The notes under the pieces were generated by a model. The model was not told where the DNA came from, made no database searches, and saw nothing but the letters and a program-made list of their open reading frames with translations. 64,000 bases of DNA, taken from NCBI GenBank assembly GCA_003255065.1, contig QAOA01002493.1, positions 259,621 through 323,620 on the forward strand, given 5' to 3'. This document shows positions 21,401 through 33,645 of this stretch, piece after piece. The position numbers and the translations under genes are program-made. Within the stretch, counting starts at the first letter, position 1; each line of letters begins with the position of its first letter. Origin of the DNA: Cercis canadensis. Taxonomy: Eukaryota; Streptophyta; Magnoliopsida; Fabales; Fabaceae.

Positions 21401-24400
21401 TTTATAATTAAAAAAAAGAAAGAAAAAGAACAGTCCATGGATTTAAGTGTCCAGCTTTGTTCTTATTTTTGGATGCCCCAAGCCGTTGTTCAGTCTCAAC
21501 AGTAAAAATGAAGTTCAGACTTCAAACTTTGCCCTAATTTACTATTGTGGAAAAAGGTGGGAAAGTGGTGCTTTAACTTGTTTGTATTAATTTAGACTGG
21601 TCAGAAAAAGGTTGCTTTTAGAAAAAAAACAGTTCCTTGTTCACAAAACATATTAGAAGATATTCTCTTTAAACATTTGAAGACTAAATATACGCAAACA
21701 ATGAAAAATAACAGCATATCCACAACATATTTCAAGGTAATCCCTTAAAAAGCTAGAAGTACAAAGATGGACAACAAGTTGATCCCCAGGGAATATTAAT
21801 AAATAAGGTAAATCATTTAGTCTCTAAAACCAATAAGTTGTAAGAATTTACTTATTGAGAGAAACAAGTCCTTCGTTACTGACGTATTGTTAGAATACGA
21901 AAGAAAAAGACTAGGGTCCATGTTTTATTTGGTCAAAAACATATTAATAAACCAAAAAATTGAAAGGTAAGATACTTCTAATAAGAGAAAGATCCTCAAT
22001 AATAAAAGAAATTTCTGAGTTAAGCACATTAGGAAGACCCCAAGCAAAGGAAGGAAACAGAATTGTACTGCAATGCCACTTATCACAAGAAGGAAAATGT
22101 GGATATTGATGATTATTTACAGGCTTCCCAACATTGAAACTTTCCCACCTTTTTGCAGCATGGTTTAAATGAAAGAAGTTCCATTATACTATAGTCAAGT
22201 GAAGTGGTCTGTTCACATCAATGTATATATGTATACTACATGCCCCAATATATCTTGTGACTATTTTAAAATTGCAATAAAATTTGATTATACTCACCTC
22301 TTTAGAGACAAAAGTTCAGTAAGCAGTAAAACTGCATTGGTTGTTGGGGTAACCTCCTCGCCATGAAGAAGCTCAATAAGACATTTTTTGTTAATTTCTC
22401 TCGCTATCTGATATATGCAACCACAGTCTGCTTCAATACAAGTTAGCAAGAGTGCTACCACATGTGTTTTCTCTTCCATATTTCCTAATTCAAACCTCTT
22501 CAGAAGAAATGCTAGAACCCCTAAAGACATGAGATGCTTAGCATAAATTGTCTTGTCCTCTTCATTCAAAGAAATAAAAAGGCTCTCTAATTTGAAAACA
22601 TTAGCCTCATCCCCATGTTTCAATTTATGTTTCCTTGAATTTCCAACAATTTGAGATGCCAAATCCAAGAGGCAATTCAATTGTTCTGATTTCCAATTAT
22701 CAATCAAATGCTTCAAAACAAGATTGGTTTGTGGCATGGCTACACAATCTAAAGTATTTCCAGTTATTGGACATGTTCTGTTTCCCTTTTCAAACCATGC
22801 CTCGATGGCTGCTTGTTCAAATGTTTGGCCAGACTCTAGGGTAACAGGATCCTGAAACAGAGTTCCAGTCAGAGGACAAATGAATTCCTGTGGGATGCTT
22901 GGAAATTGTAATCCTGCATCAAAACGTTTGGGTAGTCCATTAGCTATCTGCTGGGAAACCTAAGATTTAATAAGATATATGCTTTCAGAAGTAAGTTACA
23001 TTTATCAGACATTTTTCTCACCTTCTAGAGACAAACATAATTTACTTGACTGCATCTGAAAGATGATAGATCAGAGAAGGTCAACAGAAATTAATAAAGA
23101 TATGCACTATCAAAAAGCAGCAAATTGTAAAGAGTACATTACATTTTCAACAGAATTGGAGACAGATTTCTCACTGGACTGTAAAACAGTAGAAACAGTG
23201 CGATCAAAAGAGCTTTTGGTGCTTTGCAATTCCAAAACAGATCTTGTAACCGTTTTGACAGTAACTTCATTTGCTTTCCCATGTTCCCTTGTATCTAACA
23301 TGTGGCTATTTACATTAGTTTTTTGGGAAATGAAAGAGTTACCAATGTCATCACTGAGATTTCTTTCTATCCATTCTTCTTCAATTGACATTGAGGTTCC
23401 TTTCTGCTACAAATAGTTCAAGTATTACTGACAATGTTAAGATATGTGAGAGATAGAGAAAGAAAAGAAGAGAAACAAATGTTTAAATGTAACACCAAGC
23501 TTAAAGATATTGTTCCCAAAAAAAACCTGTCATAAGTAATATGTCATAACTCACTCCTCAACTTATGTGAGTCCAAACTTACAAATCCATTTTTTTTTTC
23601 TAGTCTTGTTTAAGTGCAGATCCATCAGAACAAAGGAATAATTCCTAACAGTGACCAAATATAAAGCTCCTAAAATAAATTTCTATAAAAAAAAAAACGG
23701 CATTACTAAATGTGTTTGAGAGAGACAAAAAGATGGAGACTGAAATGATCAANTCATAAGTAATATGCCATAACTCACTCCTCAACTTATGTGAGTCCAA
23801 ACTTACAGATCCATTTTTTTTTTCTAGTCTTGTTTAAGTGCAGATCCATCAGAACAAAGGAATAATTCCTAACAGTGACCAAATATAAAGCTCCCAAAAT
23901 AAATTTCTATAAAAAAAAAAACGGCATTACTAAATGTGTTTGAGAGAGACAAAAAGATGGAGACTGAAATGATCAACAAATGTTATAGAAGTAATACAAA
24001 TTGGTCAGAACCTCCAATACCATGATGCAAACATATCTAATAAACTATTTCAATCATCCTATATTGTTACAGTGCAGACTTGGCACTACAGGTATATAAA
24101 TTGAAGATGAACCCCATAGACCACCAGTAGCATTCTGGTTACAGAAGAAGAATTTTACAGATAATCAATCTTCAAATGGGAAAAATAATTTGTTTCAGTC
24201 TTCTTTATTTGATGTTGTAGGTGATTAATAGGTTAAAAGAGAAAAGAGTTTTAGTGATAAGGACCAAAGCATAAGATAAAACCGAAATTAAATAGTGAAA
24301 AAAAAAATTACTTACAGGATGGAATGTAGAAACTGGTAGACTCTTACTGAAATCTTCTTCAATATCTCGATGTGTATATTTAACCTTTTCAGATGCATAT

Positions 24401-26016
24401 GTTATTGTTTTTTTAACAATAGCTAGACCATCCGGGCTTCTCTCACAGTTATCTAGGCTATCTTCTCCCTTATCATCTTCATCTTCATTGACTCTAGGTT
24501 TACTCAAGCTACCAAAGACAGAATCATAGAGTTTTTTGCTGACCATTGACTGTGGTGAGGATGGGTCAATGGAGCTGGCAAGCTCTGAAGAAAGACCAAG
24601 TGAACTTCCCCGCTGACTTCCCAAAGCAGATATTGATGGAATGCTGATAAAAGGAATAGATGGAGCTTCTACTCCTTCAGTGAGCCAATCTTTGTAGTAT
24701 ACAGCAAATAGATAAGTTCCAGAATCCAAATTTTCATTGTAAACCTTTTCAAGAAGCTTCAGTTTTCTAGTTCTGCTTGTGGTACCTGCTAGAATATCAG
24801 CTTCCTTGTTGTACCATACCTTCAAATGGGAAAGATGTGGAGAAAATAGATACTCCCACAGTTCTGGCAACAATATTGTTCGTGCCTGACAAGGTGAATC
24901 ACAAAACACTTGCAAAAGGTGCTTTGCTGATACCTTATCTTTTCTCTGCACCTTATATAACACACTGAGGTAAAGATGAGCACAAGCTGACAACTTATAA
25001 TTAGGAATCCCATAGGTAAACCCACACATCAAATCATTTAAACTCAAACCTGTAATAATGCTTAGTCGCAATGAGGCTCTTTTCAAATCATTCACAGATA
25101 CAGATTCCTCAGCAGCTTGTTCTACTGTTTCAATTGCTTGCTCAAGACTTCTTATTACCTTTGTCTCAGTACTGTGCTCTTCTTCCAGTTCAATAAAATT
25201 TAAGGAGGAAAAACAATTGTGACGCAGTGTAGTCCGAAAGTCCTCATCTTTTAGAAAACGTTTTATATATCCATTTAAAATGGAAACTACTGCTTGGACA
25301 GCAACTTCATCAAGAGCTAGATTAGAAGCTGCTTGTACATCATGATCATGATTTTGATGATAAACATCTTCAAAGCTTTTGCTATTAGATCTATTGAGTG
25401 AATTCTCCTGATGTTTATTATTCTTTCTTGGATGCCCACTAATATGTCCAAGCTTATGTACATTGGAACTACTCCCATGCCTCTTATCCACCTTTGCATC
25501 CTTCACAGGCATTTCTTGCCTTTTCTCCCTTTCCTTAAATCCATTCAAACTCTTTTCTTTCCCTCTCTTTGCATCAGACACTTCATTTGAATATATATCT
25601 TTAACTCTGTTGTCTGCTTCCTCCCTCACCTCAGTTATCTCATATCTTGGCACACATTCTGATGAACTGATAAAAAATTCTTTGCTTACCTCTGCATTGG
25701 TAGAAGATTTCTCCCTATTTTCATTCTTCAATCCTTCTTCCATTTTCCCTCTTTTCAAAAGATTATCCCTTGCTAATCTGCTCCTAGCAGTATTACCATT
25801 CAAAAACTCACTTCTCATCTGATATTGTGAGACATCAGACTTTGCTCTTTCTGTTTTAATTATTTCACTTGATACAGAAAGTCTCCTTTGTTGATCTTGG
25901 AAAGAGTAACGCGGCATAGTTACTGCATCAGAGTGGACGGAAGATCTGGATCTTGTCATCCTTCTGCTTCCTTTGAACCCTTCCTCTTTTAGAAGCTCCT
26001 CCAAAGATGAAGCCAT
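15494..26016 (-). CDS. LIN/CERBERUS-like U-box E3 ubiquitin ligase, seven exons
   Basis: Predicted coding exons are 26016-24316, 23406-23143, 22959-22298, 20292-20148, 17300-17037, 16383-16077 and 15612-15494. All junctions are GT-AG and phases agree, giving 3462 bases or 1153 residues. Residues 1-235 are Ser/Arg/Lys-rich and probably disordered. Residues about 236-480 match the LIN-type N-terminal region (VSILNGYIKRFLKDEDF, YGIPNYKLSACAHLYLS). Exon 3 holds a U-box from about residue 678 (PQEFICPLTGTLFQDPVTLE, EAWFEKGNRTCPITG) followed by helical ARM-type repeats to the C-terminus (ends QLHAILSGEDL). A U-box recruits a ubiquitin-loaded E2. Legume LIN and CERBERUS act in rhizobial infection, but they end in WD40 repeats, absent here, so legume-type function should not be assumed. 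I see no disabling change. Confidence 0.85.
17497..18297. repeat. Artefactual duplication at N 17897
   Basis: 17497-17896 (400 bp) recurs at 17898-18297 with a few substitutions. It lies in intron 4 of the U-box gene, so the intron is really about 400 bp shorter. Confidence 0.85.
18558..19037. mobile_element. Candidate MITE in intron 4 of the U-box gene
   Basis: Inverted ends GAGTATGTTTGGTACACACA (left) and GAGCATGTTTTGTACACAAA (reverse complement of right) enclose internal repeats rich in GGAATGATGATTC-like words. No open reading frame. The target duplication is not clear, so the superfamily (hAT or PIF/Harbinger) is undecided. Confidence 0.5.
19576..19786 (-). mobile_element. tRNA-derived SINE with 17-bp target duplications
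   Basis: The body 19593-19769, read on the - strand, has an A-box-like TAGATCAGCTGGTAAGG, a perfect B box GGTTCGAGCCC, and a poly-A end (poly-T at 19593 on +). Identical 17-mers AAATGAACATATGTTTT flank it at 19576-19592 and 19770-19786. It lies in intron 4 of the U-box gene in the same orientation. These are the defining marks of a SINE, probably fairly recent given the perfect duplication. Confidence 0.88.
21114..21480. repeat. Artefactual duplication at N 21297
   Basis: 21114-21296 (183 bp) recurs at 21298-21480 with one visible substitution. It lies in intron 3 of the U-box gene. Confidence 0.85.
23530..23976. repeat. Artefactual duplication at N 23753
   Basis: 23530-23752 (223 bp) recurs at 23754-23976. 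It lies in intron 1 of the U-box gene. Confidence 0.85.
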
Positions 26017-28700
26017 TTATGATGGAATTTGGATCTCCTCTATGGCAATCCTCCCCAGAAAGTAATCCTCTCACAAAGAAGCAAGTACTAGCTGAAGCAA
26101 AAATGCTTTCATATCAGATAGTTTTCATTCCTGTAGATGGAGAAAACTCGTTAAAAATTAGAAACATTCAAAGTAGGGCTAACTATGTAGTCGAAAAAAA
26201 ATGAAGACAAAATAAGTCAACTTTGCAATGGAAGAGAAGAAACGATCGAATAATTTGTACTTAGAAATCAACTTCACAAATACTATATCATAACAAGGTT
26301 GCTGTCTTGCTGAGCTTTATGATAAGTCAACAGCAAAGACAAAAGATTTCCAGACAACTAAAAGATTTATAACAGCTTATCTGAAATAACCCCAAAAATA
26401 ATTCTTTTTGATGAAACAGAATATTATTTCAACACAAAACCTGTTAAAACGGTAGCAGCAGCACAGAACTTACAAGGACAAAAATTTAATAACAATCATT
26501 TACCATTTTGCGTGATTGCAGGTTAGTATGATAAGGGGCAAAACTAAAATAAAAAAATGGAAGAGGATGAAAGAAAGAAAGAAAGATGCCGGGCCATGTC
26601 AATTCTACTTCTTCTGGTTTACCTGTGTTTCTCAAAGTTTCCACGCCAATCATGAAGCTTTCTAAAACAGAAACATTTTCACAAACACCTCCAATGCAAT
26701 ACAGCCAACACCATCAACTCATCCAATTCAAACNGAAAGAAAGAAAGAAAGATGCCAGGCCATGTCAATTCTACTTCTTCTGGTTTACCTGTGTTTCTCA
26801 AAGTTTCCACGCCAATCATGAAGCTTTCTAAAACAGAAACATTTTCACAAACACCTCCAATGCAATACAGCCAACACCATCAACTCATCCAATTCAAACT
26901 GGGTATTTCTACAAAACTCTTAAATTTAATCCCAATTCCAGGTTCAATCAAAGACAAGGAAGAGGATTGGAGAATATTCCAGTGACATAGAGGAATCTTG
27001 GGAAAGAGAAACAACGAGAATGATAGAGATGCTGATAGGTGAAATTCCATGAGGTGGTGGTATTTAAAGCACTGCAAACAAATTGATAAAAACAAACACA
27101 AGAGAATAGTGTGAAGAATGAGGCTAACACCAATTGGCGACAAGGCAAAGCGCTAGAGCTGAGATGCCAAATGGAAGCTGACAAATGAGAGAATGGGAAA
27201 GACTTTTGTATAAAGGGAAGTTCTCTAAGAATTGAAATTTTCAAGGTCGGAACATTGGTGTCTTTGTCAGTGTCAAATAGTTCGGTATTTGCAGGCTATT
27301 GCATTTTATATACTCAAAGTAAGTACTAACCGTCTTCAACTGCCAATCTCCCTCTCTTCTTGTCCAACTCAATTGGTTTTGTAAGTATGTGCATTTATTT
27401 ATTTTTTTTGATCGGATAAGTATGTGCATTTTTTAACTTGTATACTTCCTTCCGTTTTTTTTTTTTTTTTTTTTTTTTTTTATATGGATCAATTCTTTGC
27501 ACTATGCCAATAATAATATGACATTTACTAAATTTTAATTTTTAAAATTTGTATAATTTTTATTTAGAATATGGGTGGTTGTTTTATGTAAGTAATGTTT
27601 TTTTAGTTTTTTTAGTTTACGTGATAGAAGTTGAATCTATAACTTTTTATAAAATAGGGGATGTTAGGTTATTTTTTATATTTTAAAGGGTAAAAATGAA
27701 AACACTTTTAATTGAGTGTTTGGAGCATAACGAATTTTTAATTTTTGTACCATCATAAATATATCAAAAAATTGAGTCACTCAATTTCTATTAAAATAGT
27801 TAATTTCTTATAAAATACAGAAATGAAGCAATACAAAAAAAAAAAACATGCCAAAAATATATTAAAATATTTTTAATTTTTTTTGACTTGGTAAACTTAA
27901 ATTCTATCAACAATTTGGAGATATAACCCATACTAAATGATTTAGATTTTCAAGATTTTCATGACGGTATTAAAATCAAAAGTTCATTATACCTTAAACT
28001 CTCAATAAAAAGTGTTTTTCATTTTTACACCTCTCACATAACTTGGATAACTTAAAATTTCTTATAAAAATATTTAAATCCCTTGCTATTAAATCATGCC
28101 TAATGATTTATTATATGTAGGTATTTATATGTGTGTTACTCGTATCTAAGTTATCGTTTCAACTAAAATTTCTCCTAGTTTTTAAGTGACAGTTGCGCTT
28201 GTACATGGCTGAACTGAATTGAAAAGGGCAAGAATTATTGTACAAGGGAATTCTTTTACTTGCTACCATACAAAAGGAAAAGTATAAACAATGTATTGGC
28301 TAACACCAAATATGAAAACAATGTGTTGGGCCTCCTGGCCGAAGGAGGGTTTGTTTCCTGGGCTTAACAAGAAATATAGTGTTACATGGTGACCCTTGAG
28401 ACTTGGGAAGGGCCGAAGAGAAAAGTAGAGGAAAGGCTTTCGGAGTCTTTACCTCAATAATACTTTTTTAAAAACAAATTCCTTAACTAGTACAAGTCAA
28501 AAACTATTTACAAAGTTGGTGTAGTTTTCAAAAAGAAAAGGGTAAATACCAAGTAAGGTTAAAACTTAAAAAACTCAATAGAATTTTTAAAAGGATAAAA
28601 CTCTTTTAAGGTCATCATGACCCTATAGCAAAGCAACATTTCTTATTGCAATTTAGACCATGAGTCTAACTATTTTAGGCATGATTGTCATGGGAAAAAT
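26017..28700. other. Upstream region of the U-box gene; no other gene seen
   Basis: This should hold the 5' UTR and promoter of the U-box gene (- strand), but no TATA box can be chosen with confidence. It contains the artefactual duplication 26569-26899 and a T28 run at about 27456-27482. From 27480 the DNA is very AT-rich with no coding signal until the pararetrovirus sequence begins near 28700. Confidence 0.5.
26569..26899. repeat. Artefactual duplication at N 26734
   Basis: 26569-26733 (165 bp) recurs at 26735-26899 with one substitution. It begins with a (GAAA)n run and lies about 550 bp upstream of the U-box gene start, so promoter annotation should discount one copy. Confidence 0.85.
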
Positions 28701-28719
28701 AATAACCTAGAAGGAGTAG

Positions 28720-30333
28720 TAAATTTCATAGCAGAATTGGCATATTACTTAGTTGAAAAAATAGAAAAAATGGAAAAGATGTTAAATGTAATATTCGAAA
28801 TTGAAAAATTAGACTTGACAAATGAGAGTAAAGAGTTGTTAAAAAGTGTTGAACGAACATTAAAAATCTTGCCAATGAGAAATCAAGAGCTATGGATATA
28901 TGATTGTGGAAGGTTTAGAACAACACCACCAGAGCATGTAAAAATGATACAGAAAAGAAAATAATCACAAGAATATATATTAAAGAATTGGGAGAATGTT
29001 GAAACAATAGAAGATATGATGTATTGGGAACAAAAATTATAAAATTTGGATTTTTCTAAAAATGATGAAGGAAGAATATGTACTATAAAATATGAAAATA
29101 GAGAGAAGGATTTGGGAGTAAGAATAAATTCCCTAGATGGAATTCAACCGAATTAGAGGCATATTTCAAAAGGTACACAGAATATCTAAAAGCGAAAGAA
29201 GAAAGGGCAAAAAAGGGAAAAAAAAATGAAGTACTTGGACAACTACCTCCACCTCCAAGTTTTGTAAAAGAAATCTTATATAGAAGCTAGGAACATTATT
29301 TTATTGAAGTTGTCCCAAGAAAACTAGAAGGAGAAACTGGAATTGGTAAATATAAAACACCTGTTAGATATGAATTTATGCCTAGTCCGGATAAAAAACC
29401 TCAAGCAGTAGCCACAACAGGAGTCTATCTAGATATAAACTGTGTGAAAGATCCTAAGACAATAATTGAAGGTTGGGCACAAGCAAATAATCTTGTAATA
29501 AAAGCAAATTGTTGGAGTACTTGAATCCACAAAGGGTTTCTTAGAAGGAACTCTAATAGGAATAACAAAAAAAAAATTGGGAAAGGTTCAAAGACTCGCC
29601 CAACTTTTACTTTAAATATAAGATAAATAAGAGAGATGCAATAATTTTTTTCATGGCTAGAGAAATAAAATGAGAGTTTTGTGGAGAGCAAGATAATGAA
29701 GGGCTCTATGAAGAGAGCATTAGAGAAAAACTAACAAAGCTAAGAATATGCAATATGTATAGCTTTGATGAATATGAGTTTCAAAAGTACTACTATGAGC
29801 TAAACAACTTTGAGACTTATTTTTGGATTGAGCAATTTTTTGACAAATTGCCTCAACCATGGAATCGACTCATAGCCCAAAGATATAAGAAGTATCTAAA
29901 AGAAGATGAAAGGATAGATACTTTAGGATCAATAATCCCATTTGTAAGAAAAATAATGAGAGAATATTGCACTAACACTCTTTCTATAGAAGACTCTAAG
30001 AAAAGATTAGAAGGAAGCATGAGTAAAAATTATTGTAGAAAAGTAGTTGATATGCCTAGACAATATGAATGTCACAGAGAAAAGAAACATAAAAAATATA
30101 AGAAGTATTTCAAAAGGTTTAAGAACTACAAAGAGAAACCAAAGAGAGGAAAATACTTTAGAAGAAGAAGAAGCTATCAAAATATACCTTCAAATAAAAA
30201 TAAGCCTCCGTGTCCGCAAGGGAAACCTAAATCTAAATGTACTTCCTGGATTTGTAAAGAAAAAGGTCATATAGCCCTTGAATGTCCTAAAAGACATCCT
30301 AAGAAAAATGCAAAACTAGTAAAAGGCCTATGA
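28720..30333 (+). pseudogene. Pararetroviral capsid region with zinc knuckle
   Basis: Fragments in several frames: a Lys/Glu-rich N-terminal part (28737-28964), a middle part near 29290-29520 (GKYKTPVRYEFMPSPDKKP, YLDINCVKDPKTIIEGWAQA), then an open stretch 29755-30333 with FDKLPQPWNRLIAQRYKKYL and a very basic segment (residues about 110-165) before a knuckle WICKEKGHIALECP. Basic tract plus CCHC knuckle is the caulimovirid nucleocapsid pattern. The first Cys of the knuckle is displaced (C-x4-C instead of C-x2-C). After 30333 an acidic spacer rich in Glu and Asp (to about 30442) follows. Confidence 0.7.
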
Positions 30334-30614
30334 AGAACTAGATTCTGAATATGAAATGATAAGTGATTTTGAAATCTCAAACACTGAAAGTATTTATAAA
30401 TGGGAAGACTTAGATAATGATTCTGAAGAAGAAGAAGAATAAGGATATGTAGGAATGATGGCCAAAGAAATAGAAAACTCTAGAACTACTAGTTTACAAA
30501 AATTGTATCAATCAAAAGAAAGCTGGGAAATATAACCTAAAGGAGAAGAGGAGTTAGGAAAAATAAAATGGAAACTACCTAAAAAAGAAAAAAAAATGAA
30601 GTTTATAAAGCAAA

Positions 30615-31485
30615 ATTCTAGAATCTAACTAGCAAACTAAGTATTGAAACCTTTGAAGGAGTCACTGCTATAGAACAGACAGGAGAAGAAAATGTTATGA
30701 TACCAGTTTTTTTATCATAAAAAGATAAAAGAATATAGAGAAAAATATAATTATGTGCACATAAGATTAGTACCAGTTGGGATGTGCCTTTTGTTTCAAA
30801 AAGGAATAGATGCTCCAATTTTAGCATGTCTTCTTGATTGTAGGCACCTAAAAATTAAAAGACGCCTTAATTGGAGGAGTTCATTCTAATTTCCATAATG
30901 GACCCATAGCATTCGATGTTTATCCTGGATATCATATAAGTCTAAGAGATAAAAACATAATGAATGGTCTTATGTTAAAAATTCAAACTCAAGGAAAACA
31001 CATGCTAAAGGGAAGCCAAAACATTTCGGTACAATATAGAATAATCTATAGATTAGTAAACACTACACATCCTAGCTTTAAAATGGAACCCAAAGATGCA
31101 GTAATTTGGGAAAGTGAAACCCCACATACTGAAAGGTTGATACCAAGAACCCTNTATGTTAAAAATTCAAACTCAAGGACAACACATGCTAAAGGGAAGC
31201 CAAAACATTTCAGTACAATATAGAATAATCTATAGATTAGTAAACACTACACATCCTAGCTTTAAAATGGAACCCAAAGATGCAGTAATTTGGGAAAGTG
31301 AAACCCCACATACTGAAAGGTTGATACCAAGAACCCTACCTTGGAAAGAATTGCAAATTCCTAATAAATGGCTTATAGAGCATAAACCTTCTAGTTCCAG
31401 ACTAAGAGAAGATTTAGACATATCCTATTCGAGAGATGGAGAAATAATGGTAATAAATCCAAAAAGCCAAAATGAAAGAAATTGA
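30615..31485 (+). pseudogene. Pararetroviral movement protein region
   Basis: The movement protein opens plasmodesmata for cell-to-cell spread. Visible blocks, in shifted frames, are LSIETFEGVTAIEQTGEENV, VHIRLVPVGMCLLFQKGIDA, ACLLDCRHLKIK, NGPIAFDVYPGYHISLRD and GSQNISVQYRIIYRLVNTTH, the conserved core of the 30K-type movement proteins of Caulimoviridae. The region is broken by a stop near 30717 and a frame change near 30850, and its middle is duplicated artificially around N 31154. The end (to 31485) reads ISYSRDGEIMVINPKSQ. Confidence 0.7.
30971..31337. repeat. Artefactual duplication at N 31154
   Basis: 30971-31153 (183 bp) recurs at 31155-31337 with two visible substitutions. It doubles part of the movement-protein region of the endogenous pararetrovirus. 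Confidence 0.85.
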
Positions 31486-31671
31486 AAAGAAGAGGATTCA
31501 CATATAATAGGATATAAAGAAGTAAGGTTACCAAAAAAGAAAAATTAAACCTAGCCATGCTAAGACAAGAAAATCTAAGTGTAACATCTGTGTATGAATG
31601 TGATAAAGTTAATATCACGAGAATATATGAGCCTTTAAAATCTGTAAAAATATCAAAGAATAGCTCCTATA

Positions 31672-31957
31672 TTAGTGTGAAGTTTATTTAAATGGTTATC
31701 ACTCTTATACACTTGATGCTTTCATTGATATTGGTGTTGCATTTACATTAGAACATCATAACACTCTTCCCAAAGAGTATTGGCAAAAGGTAAAACCAAA
31801 ACACTTAATAACAGCCAATGGAGAAAAAATTGAACTAAACAAACTGGCAAAAAATGTTCCTATCCTGTTAAGTAATCAGGTTTTTGTGATAGAAAACTTA
31901 TGGCAATTTCCTCAAATTGATGGAGACTTATTACTAGGAAATAATTTCTTAAAATAA
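31672..31957 (+). pseudogene. Pararetroviral aspartic protease region
   Basis: An open stretch reads YTLDAFIDIGVAFTLEHH near 31705-31758 and ends QIDGDLLLGNNFLK at about 31955. D-I-G-V takes the place of the usual DTGA or DSGA catalytic motif, and LLGNNFL corresponds to the conserved flap-to-C-terminal ILG motif. It lies between movement protein and RT as in the family. Confidence 0.65.
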
Positions 31958-32192
31958 AGAATGTGCTTACCTTTTGTTAACATGTTGAATATATTTAGCT
32001 AGGCACCCCACCTATTAGTATACCTCTATTAACTGAGGTTGGGTAAAAGTGTACTATTGGTTTTGCACCTAAAACTATTGAAAAAGAACTTTCTAGTTAT
32101 ATACCATTACCCATGAAGTTAATATCAGAGTTTCTCACTAGTAAGCATGGCGATAATCTAGAAATAGAAGAGGAAGATGAATTAGAAACTTG

Positions 32193-33645
32193 GATTCTGA
32201 TAAGTCAATTTTATACCACTTATCATATATTTATCTAGCTTGTTAATTGTTTGTTCTAAGGTATTTTGAGTTTGATTCTTATGAATTATTGTTTCTTTTA
32301 TAGGTTTTTACATTAGAAGTCTTTAGAAGTCACTTTGGTGTTTTTCAATGTCAAAAAGAGCAAGTTTTGGCAAATTTGGGATGAAGACAGCAACTTGGGC
32401 TCTGCAGCCTCCACTCTGGGTGCCGCAGCCCTCTATTTACGAAGAAAACCAAAGAACAGACATAAGCTAGGGCACTGCAGCCCCTAATCTGGGCGCCGAA
32501 GCCCCATCCAGACAGAAGCTAGGGCGCTACAGCCCCCAATCTGGGCACTACAGCCCCCAATCTGGGCACCGCAGCCCCCTTTAGGCAGAAACTAGAAGGC
32601 CGCAACACCCTCCAGACAAAGAACTAAGGCACCGCAGTGCCCAAACCCAGGGCTGCAGCCCCTGACAATCAACTCGGGATTTGACTTTTGAACTTCCTAA
32701 TTTCACTAGGAATCCTACTTTATTTTAATTCCTTTTCTTCCTAAACTTCCTAGGACCTATAAATAGGACTCTTAAAGTCTAAATTAGGGTTCCACACTTT
32801 TTAGAGAAGAGGCAAGAAGAAAAGAGGATTCAAGCTTGAAGATCGAGACTTTCGGCATCGAATCGTCCCATCCCATAGTTCAATTTTTCATCTCTCTCTT
32901 GTTACTGATGTCTAATCTGTGTGTAATGTTATTTTCTGGAATTATCATGAACTAATTCCACCATCTAGGGTGGAGATGTAGCCTAGCTTAGGATGGATTG
33001 TAATTTCTAATGAATTAATCAAAGGACCTTTTTCTTAAATTGACTTCTTGATCTCCATACTTAATACTTCTATTTGACTGGCCATCAATTTAGATGAGTA
33101 TGTGATTACAATAATACTGGAAAGTTAGTTGTGATTGAGGACCATAGGGATTAAGAACATAAATTACATAAGGGATAGGAATATACTGTTATGGTTTATG
33201 TAGCCATTAAAAAGAACCATAGAACGAATTGAATTCTGAGATTATTCGTAATTCACATAGGAATATAGTGGATTCATAGTTTGGGAATATATTTGTTTGA
33301 CCTTGGGAAAGGCTAATAAATAACTTAGGGTTCTTGGCTAGCAATTAGAAAGATTGTTGTTGATTAATGAATTAGGAATAAAGATCCGGACTAGCTACGG
33401 TGAAATCGACATCCTAGATACTTTCTCCCCATATTTTTACTCATTTTATAAGTGATTGTTCGTTGTTTAACAGTTTTCCATTTAATTATCATCATAATTC
33501 ACCTATCAATTGTCTAGATAAAATTAGAATACGTATAATTTTGGTACTTAGTAGCCATAGTCTTTGTGGGACGATAATTTATCTCACTTCTTTATTACTT
33601 GATTACGGCACGTGCACTTGCGTTTACATTTTACGTAACAGATTC
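32193..33645 (+). mobile_element. Solo LTR of an Athila-like element, 1443 bp, target duplication GATTC
   Basis: The LTR 32198-33640 starts TGATAAGTCAATTTTATACC and ends TTACGTAACA. GATTC at 32193-32197 and 33641-33645 is a perfect 5-bp target duplication. A TATA box (TATAAATA, about 32758-32766) gives + orientation. No internal region remains, so LTR-LTR recombination is likely. A GC-rich array with 21-bp units (CAGCCCCCAATCTGGGCACTA type) lies at about 32395-32665. Confidence 0.9.
32395..32665 (+). repeat. GC-rich repeats inside the solo LTR
   Basis: Variants of CAGCCCCCAATCTGGGCACC recur about eight times; two neighbouring copies near 32540-32582 are exactly 21 bp apart. The array stands out against the AT-rich surroundings and lies upstream of the LTR TATA box. 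Confidence 0.7.

Noticed and set aside
24205..24315. Extension of exon 1 of the U-box gene past 24316
   Set aside because: A strong GTAAGT donor follows CCATCCT at 24316, the frame after it becomes hydrophobic and AT-rich, and exon 2 joins in phase.
26586..26985. Two overlapping open frames with the same peptide (PGHVNSTSSGLPVF)
   Set aside because: They are the two copies of the contig overlap around N 26734, upstream of the U-box gene, with no family match.
26360..27230. TATA-like words upstream of the U-box gene
   Set aside because: Several candidates in AT-rich DNA with nothing to choose between them.
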